Of a DNA stretch of 64,000 nt, positions 61,201 to 64,000 are shown one piece after another. Below the pieces are notes generated by a model. That model saw only the letters and a list, made by a program, of their open reading frames with translations. It searched no databases and was not told the origin of the DNA. Both the position numbers and the translations under genes were made by a program. Position 1 is the stretch's first letter; each line of letters begins with the position of its first letter. The DNA is from Corynebacterium minutissimum (GTDB taxonomy: Bacteria; Actinomycetota; Actinomycetes; Mycobacteriales; Mycobacteriaceae): the NCBI RefSeq assembly GCF_016889765.1, contig NZ_CP069533.1:1550001-1614000 (forward strand). Reading direction: 5' to 3'.

Positions 61201-62804
61201 GCGTTCTCATCCGCGCCGGCGACGGAGGCTGCCTGGCCGACCATGTCTTTGTACATATCGGCCTGGGTGATGACGGTATCGCCTTCCTTCACGCCGGAGG
61301 CGATAGCGGCGGCGAAGGCCGACTCGGTAGCTACGGTGACCGTGCGGGCGTGGATTTCGCCATTCTCCACAACGAGGACGGACTTCTTTCCGTTGTCCTC
61401 AAAGATGGCGGACAACGGCACGGTGATGGCGTTCTTGTTTTGTTCCGTGATGATCTTGGCCTTCGTGGTGGAGCCTAGGCGCAGGCCCTCGCGGTTACCT
61501 TCGACGCGGATATCCACGGGGAATTCGGGCTTGGACGAGCCGCCACCGCCACCGCTGCCGGAGGACCCAGCGCCGGATTCAGCGGCCATGGGCTGCTCAG
61601 CGGTGGGGGAGATGAAGGTGACCTTTCCCTTGTATTCCTTGCCGGGGCTCGACGGCGTGGTGAACGTGACTTCGTCGCCGACCTTGATCTGGGCGATGTC
61701 GCCTTCCTTGACGGTGGATTTCACCAGGAGTGTGGAATCATCCGCCACGGTGAGGATGGGACCCTCAGCGGGCATGCCGGCTTCACCGTTGACGGCGGTG
61801 ATGACACCAGCCAACGGGGAGCGCAGATCGGCCTGGGAGAGCCTGTATTCGAGTGGCCCATTTTCCTTGGCGTTGCTGGCGCTTGCCGACGCCGCCGTTT
61901 CCACCGCATGATTCACCGCTTGGGATTGGGAGGCGATTTGCTGCTCAATGGCCAGGTTGCTGGCCTGCAGTGCACGTTCGGCATCCGACACTGCCTGGTA
62001 GGAGGCCGAGGTGGCGCGCTGTTGCTCGCCGAGCTCGCGGTCGATGCCGCGGAGGACGCGGTGGTAGGAGTCTTCGGTGTCCTTCAGTTGGCGCTCGGCT
62101 TCTGACACGGCCTCATCAGAGTCGAGGTAGCTCAAGATGGCACTGGCGGTCTGAACGCCAGAAGGGTCTTCAGCGGCAGTGCCAATGGAAGCGAGTGCTG
62201 CCTGGAAGGACTTCGACTCGGCATCGCGCACCCCAGTGCGTGCTTGGTCCACGGCAGCGCGGGCTTCCGCAACTTCGGGGCGGTCGCCCTTGGTGGCGAG
62301 GGCTTCATCGAGCTTTTTCTGCGCTTCGGCGTACTCGGTCTGCGCCGAATTGACGGCGGACTGGGCGCTGTTGACCTCAGGGTTGAGGCCTTGGTCGAGG
62401 GAGTCTTGCAGTTGGCGCAGCTGCAGCTGGGCGTCCTCAATCTGGTGGACGGATTCCAGTTTGCTTGCCTCTTGTGCTGTGCGCTGGGCTTCGAGCTCGC
62501 GCTCGGTGTCGGTGGTGTCCATCCGTCCAAGCAGTTGCTGGGCGTCGACGCGGTCGCCGACCTTGGCGTCGAGGGACTGGATAGGCCCCGTGAGCGAGGT
62601 GGTCAGGGAAAGCTCGCGTTCAGCAGCTACCGTGCCGGTTGCGGACACCGAGCTGATGAGGTCCTCTTTGGCCGCAGTGGTGACGTCGGCAGCAGTCAAC
62701 TGGATATCAGAGGAACCACTGGTGAGCGCGTAGTAGCCACCACCGCCGGCGAGGAGAACCGCCGCGAGGGCTCCTGCTGTGATGCCGAGAGCTTTCTTGT
62801 TCAT
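61197..62804 (-). CDS. MacA-like efflux adaptor (HlyD family)
   Basis: 535 residues. N-terminal signal anchor (GITAGALAAVLLAGGGGYYA), a lipoyl-like/barrel part split by a long Ala/Glu/Gln-rich coiled-coil hairpin (about 95-300), then a beta-barrel (ESTAGDEVTFTTPSSPGKEY-like region near 375-390) and a membrane-proximal end. A Gly/Ser-rich stretch (GAGSSGSGGGGGSS, about 410-425) is an unusual linker. It would bridge the permease to the outer layers of the envelope. First gene of the operon. Confidence 0.85.
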   Translation of the reverse strand: MNKKALGITAGALAAVLLAGGGGYYALTSGSSDIQLTAADVTTAAKEDLISSVSATGTVAAERELSLTTSLTGPIQSLDAKVGDRVDAQQLLGRMDTTDTERELEAQRTAQEASKLESVHQIEDAQLQLRQLQDSLDQGLNPEVNSAQSAVNSAQTEYAEAQKKLDEALATKGDRPEVAEARAAVDQARTGVRDAESKSFQAALASIGTAAEDPSGVQTASAILSYLDSDEAVSEAERQLKDTEDSYHRVLRGIDRELGEQQRATSASYQAVSDAERALQASNLAIEQQIASQSQAVNHAVETAASASASNAKENGPLEYRLSQADLRSPLAGVITAVNGEAGMPAEGPILTVADDSTLLVKSTVKEGDIAQIKVGDEVTFTTPSSPGKEYKGKVTFISPTAEQPMAAESGAGSSGSGGGGGSSKPEFPVDIRVEGNREGLRLGSTTKAKIITEQNKNAITVPLSAIFEDNGKKSVLVVENGEIHARTVTVATESAFAAAIASGVKEGDTVITQADMYKDMVGQAASVAGADENA

Positions 62805-62902
62805 GAATTCCTAACCTTTACGCCGTGAATAAAACTGGATTCAGGTTAACTCTAGAAAGCGCCCCTTGTCATGCCTGGAGGGGGAATATCGGAGGTAGAT
62901 CA

Positions 62903-62912
62903 GGGTATACCC
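62903..62912. promoter_or_regulatory. Palindrome GGGTATACCC near the efflux promoter
   Basis: A perfect ten-base palindrome about 100 bases upstream of the adaptor start, in the 142-base gap between the operon and the lipoprotein gene. It recalls copper-type (CsoR-like) boxes but lacks their full consensus. Confidence 0.25.
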
Positions 62913-62946
62913 CTAGAGGTTTGTGGGTTATGCGGTGTAGTGGCGT

Positions 62947-63453
62947 TTAGAAAGGTACGTCGATGTAAACATCCTCTGCCTTGGGCAGAGGCGGCAGCTT
63001 GGGGAGCTGGTCAAGGCCATCCTGAACTTCTGGCGGGATAGGGAAAGATGTCGGTACGCGCGGCGGCTCGGGGAGCTCTAGTTTGGGCTTGCGGCGCTGC
63101 GGTGGCGCGGGACGCGGAGCCGGTGCATGAACGGTGACGGTGGCCACCTGTGGCGAAGGCACGTGGGTAGGCGAAGGTGCTGCGGCTGGTGTCTCGACTA
63201 GCGGCTCGGCTGCTGGCGGTGCGGGTTGCTCCTCGACGTCATCAGGCGTTGGCGCTACGGAAGTGGTGTCGCCGAAGCGTGTGACGGGTTGGGGCGCAGC
63301 ACCCGGCTGCCAAGAATCTGTGGCAATTCCAGCGGCCGGTGAATGGCCAGCAGTGGACGTGGGCTGGGCTGGCTCAGTGGATTCCGTTTGCGCAGTAGCG
63401 CAGGAAGCGAGTGGAAGGCAGGCAAGAACAATGAGAATGCGGCGCGTGGCCAT
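62947..63453 (-). CDS. Proline-rich lipoprotein
   Basis: 168 residues with a signal peptide and lipobox (LIVLACLPLASC, cleavage before C18). The mature part is disordered and rich in Pro, Ala, Thr and Glu, ending EDVYIDVPF. Likely tethered to the outer face of the cell membrane. Function unknown; it lies upstream of the efflux operon on the same strand. Confidence 0.68.
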   Translation of the reverse strand: MATRRILIVLACLPLASCATAQTESTEPAQPTSTAGHSPAAGIATDSWQPGAAPQPVTRFGDTTSVAPTPDDVEEQPAPPAAEPLVETPAAAPSPTHVPSPQVATVTVHAPAPRPAPPQRRKPKLELPEPPRVPTSFPIPPEVQDGLDQLPKLPPLPKAEDVYIDVPF

Positions 63454-63653
63454 GTGGATCCCCCTCGGTGTAAGGCTCGTCCGCAGCGCACCCCCTGTGC
63501 GAAGGACGAGTCATAAGAATGTGGTTGTGCTGCCAGCATAGCGGTACTGGGGTAACGCTGCAGGATGAGAACAGGACCGCGACAGGATGAAGCGTCTGGG
63601 TGGAGGGATAACTACTGGCAGGGACTCAAACTTTTGTATAGGGCTAAAACCGA

Positions 63654-63666
63654 TACAATGTGGGCT
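63654..63666 (+). promoter_or_regulatory. -10 hexamer and leaderless start of hemL
   Basis: TACAAT (63654-63659) lies seven bases before the ATG at 63667, with TTTTGT 16 bases further upstream. No Shine-Dalgarno. So hemL has its own promoter, in keeping with its separation from hemY. Confidence 0.5.
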
Positions 63667-64000
63667 ATGCCTAACTCTAGCCAGCAGAATTCCTCCCAGA
63701 ATACGACTCAGTCCGCCCAGTGGTTTGACCGCGCCACCAAGGTCACCCCAGGCGGTGTGAATTCCCCGGTTCGCGCCTTCGGCTCCGTGGGCGGCCAAGC
63801 TCGCGTTATCGCCCGCGGCGAGGGGTCCCGTTTGTGGGATATCGATGGCAACGAATATGTCGACTTGGTGAGTTCCTATGGCCCGATGATTCACGGCAAT
63901 GCTCACCCCGCCATCGTGGAGGCAGTGCAGAAGGCCGCTGCCGATGGCCTTTCCTTTGGCGCCCCGACCGAGGGCGAGACGCTGCTGGCGGAGCGCATCG
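63667..64000 (+). CDS. hemL: Glutamate-1-semialdehyde 2,1-aminomutase, 5' part only
   Basis: The first 111 residues are present; the gene continues past the right edge. After a Ser/Gln/Asn-rich start, WFDRATKVTPGGVNSPVRAF, GSRLWDIDGNEYVDLVSSYG and HGNAHPAIVEAV are the standard N-terminal signatures of HemL, a PLP enzyme that makes 5-aminolevulinate from the HemA product. Confidence 0.95.
   Translation, partial: MPNSSQQNSSQNTTQSAQWFDRATKVTPGGVNSPVRAFGSVGGQARVIARGEGSRLWDIDGNEYVDLVSSYGPMIHGNAHPAIVEAVQKAAADGLSFGAPTEGETLLAERI

Noticed and set aside
1..64000. CRISPR arrays, tRNA and rRNA genes, insertion sequences
   Set aside because: No regularly spaced direct repeats, no cloverleaf-like sequence, no transposase motifs were noticed on reading; a tool-based scan was not possible.

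Overview
The window reads as chromosomal DNA of a Corynebacterium. The evidence is gene content and order: a succinate dehydrogenase operon next to ramB and lpd, a single-chain bacterial type I fatty acid synthase of 2965 codons, the mycothiol gene mshA next to phosphoglycerate mutase and a SenX3/RegX3 pair, the actinobacterial string ppx-proC-excisionase-like HTH-bS22, and a clustered heme pathway. Base composition is moderately GC-rich and there are many leaderless starts (a -10 hexamer 5-8 bases before the start codon). I cannot name the species. I see no tRNA, rRNA, CRISPR array, insertion sequence or complete prophage.

Layout. 1-8.1 kb: lpd, a 32-codon small gene facing it, ramB, and sdhC-sdhA-sdhB with a trailing membrane gene (central carbon and respiration). 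8.2-19 kb: mostly envelope and poorly known genes (DUF445, DUF2516, a shortened DeoC-like protein, an LmeA-type lipid-binding protein, a methyltransferase, DUF2505), murB, luxS, a YihY/BrkB membrane protein and three tandem proline-rich membrane paralogs. 19-33 kb: lipid block with FAS-I, an unknown protein and two paralogous acyl-CoA ligases; the first ligase has an exact RamB-type motif upstream. 33-41.5 kb: mshA, gpmA, senX3/regX3, a cysteine-rich protein, ppx, proC, HTH and bS22. 41.5-45 kb: an HNH/DUF222 protein with an SOS-box-like operator, a scramblase-related protein, a HAD phosphatase and a small glutaredoxin-like protein.

45-64 kb is the heme cluster hemA-hemC-hemD-hemB-(two membrane genes)-hemE-hemY and, after an interruption of about 9.8 kb, hemL running off the right edge. 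HemA and HemL make 5-aminolevulinate, HemB/C/D make uroporphyrinogen III, and HemE and HemY lead on towards coproporphyrin and heme. The interruption (53.9-63.6 kb) carries accessory functions: an ABC-F ATPase with what looks like a leader-peptide/start-codon-sequestering attenuator, a small ABC transporter, two tandem VbhA-like antitoxin-type small proteins without a Fic toxin, a dehydrogenase, a Gdx/SugE-type SMR exporter, a MacAB-like efflux operon and a lipoprotein.

The most original observations are the ABC-F leader, the orphan VbhA-like pair, the complete small transcription unit beside lpd, the SOS box plus SSB-like C-terminal tail of the HNH protein, and the lipid-gene operators (RamB palindrome, and a TTAGTT-N10-AACTAA repeat before FAS-I). 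All functional statements rest on reading motifs and context; no database search was run.
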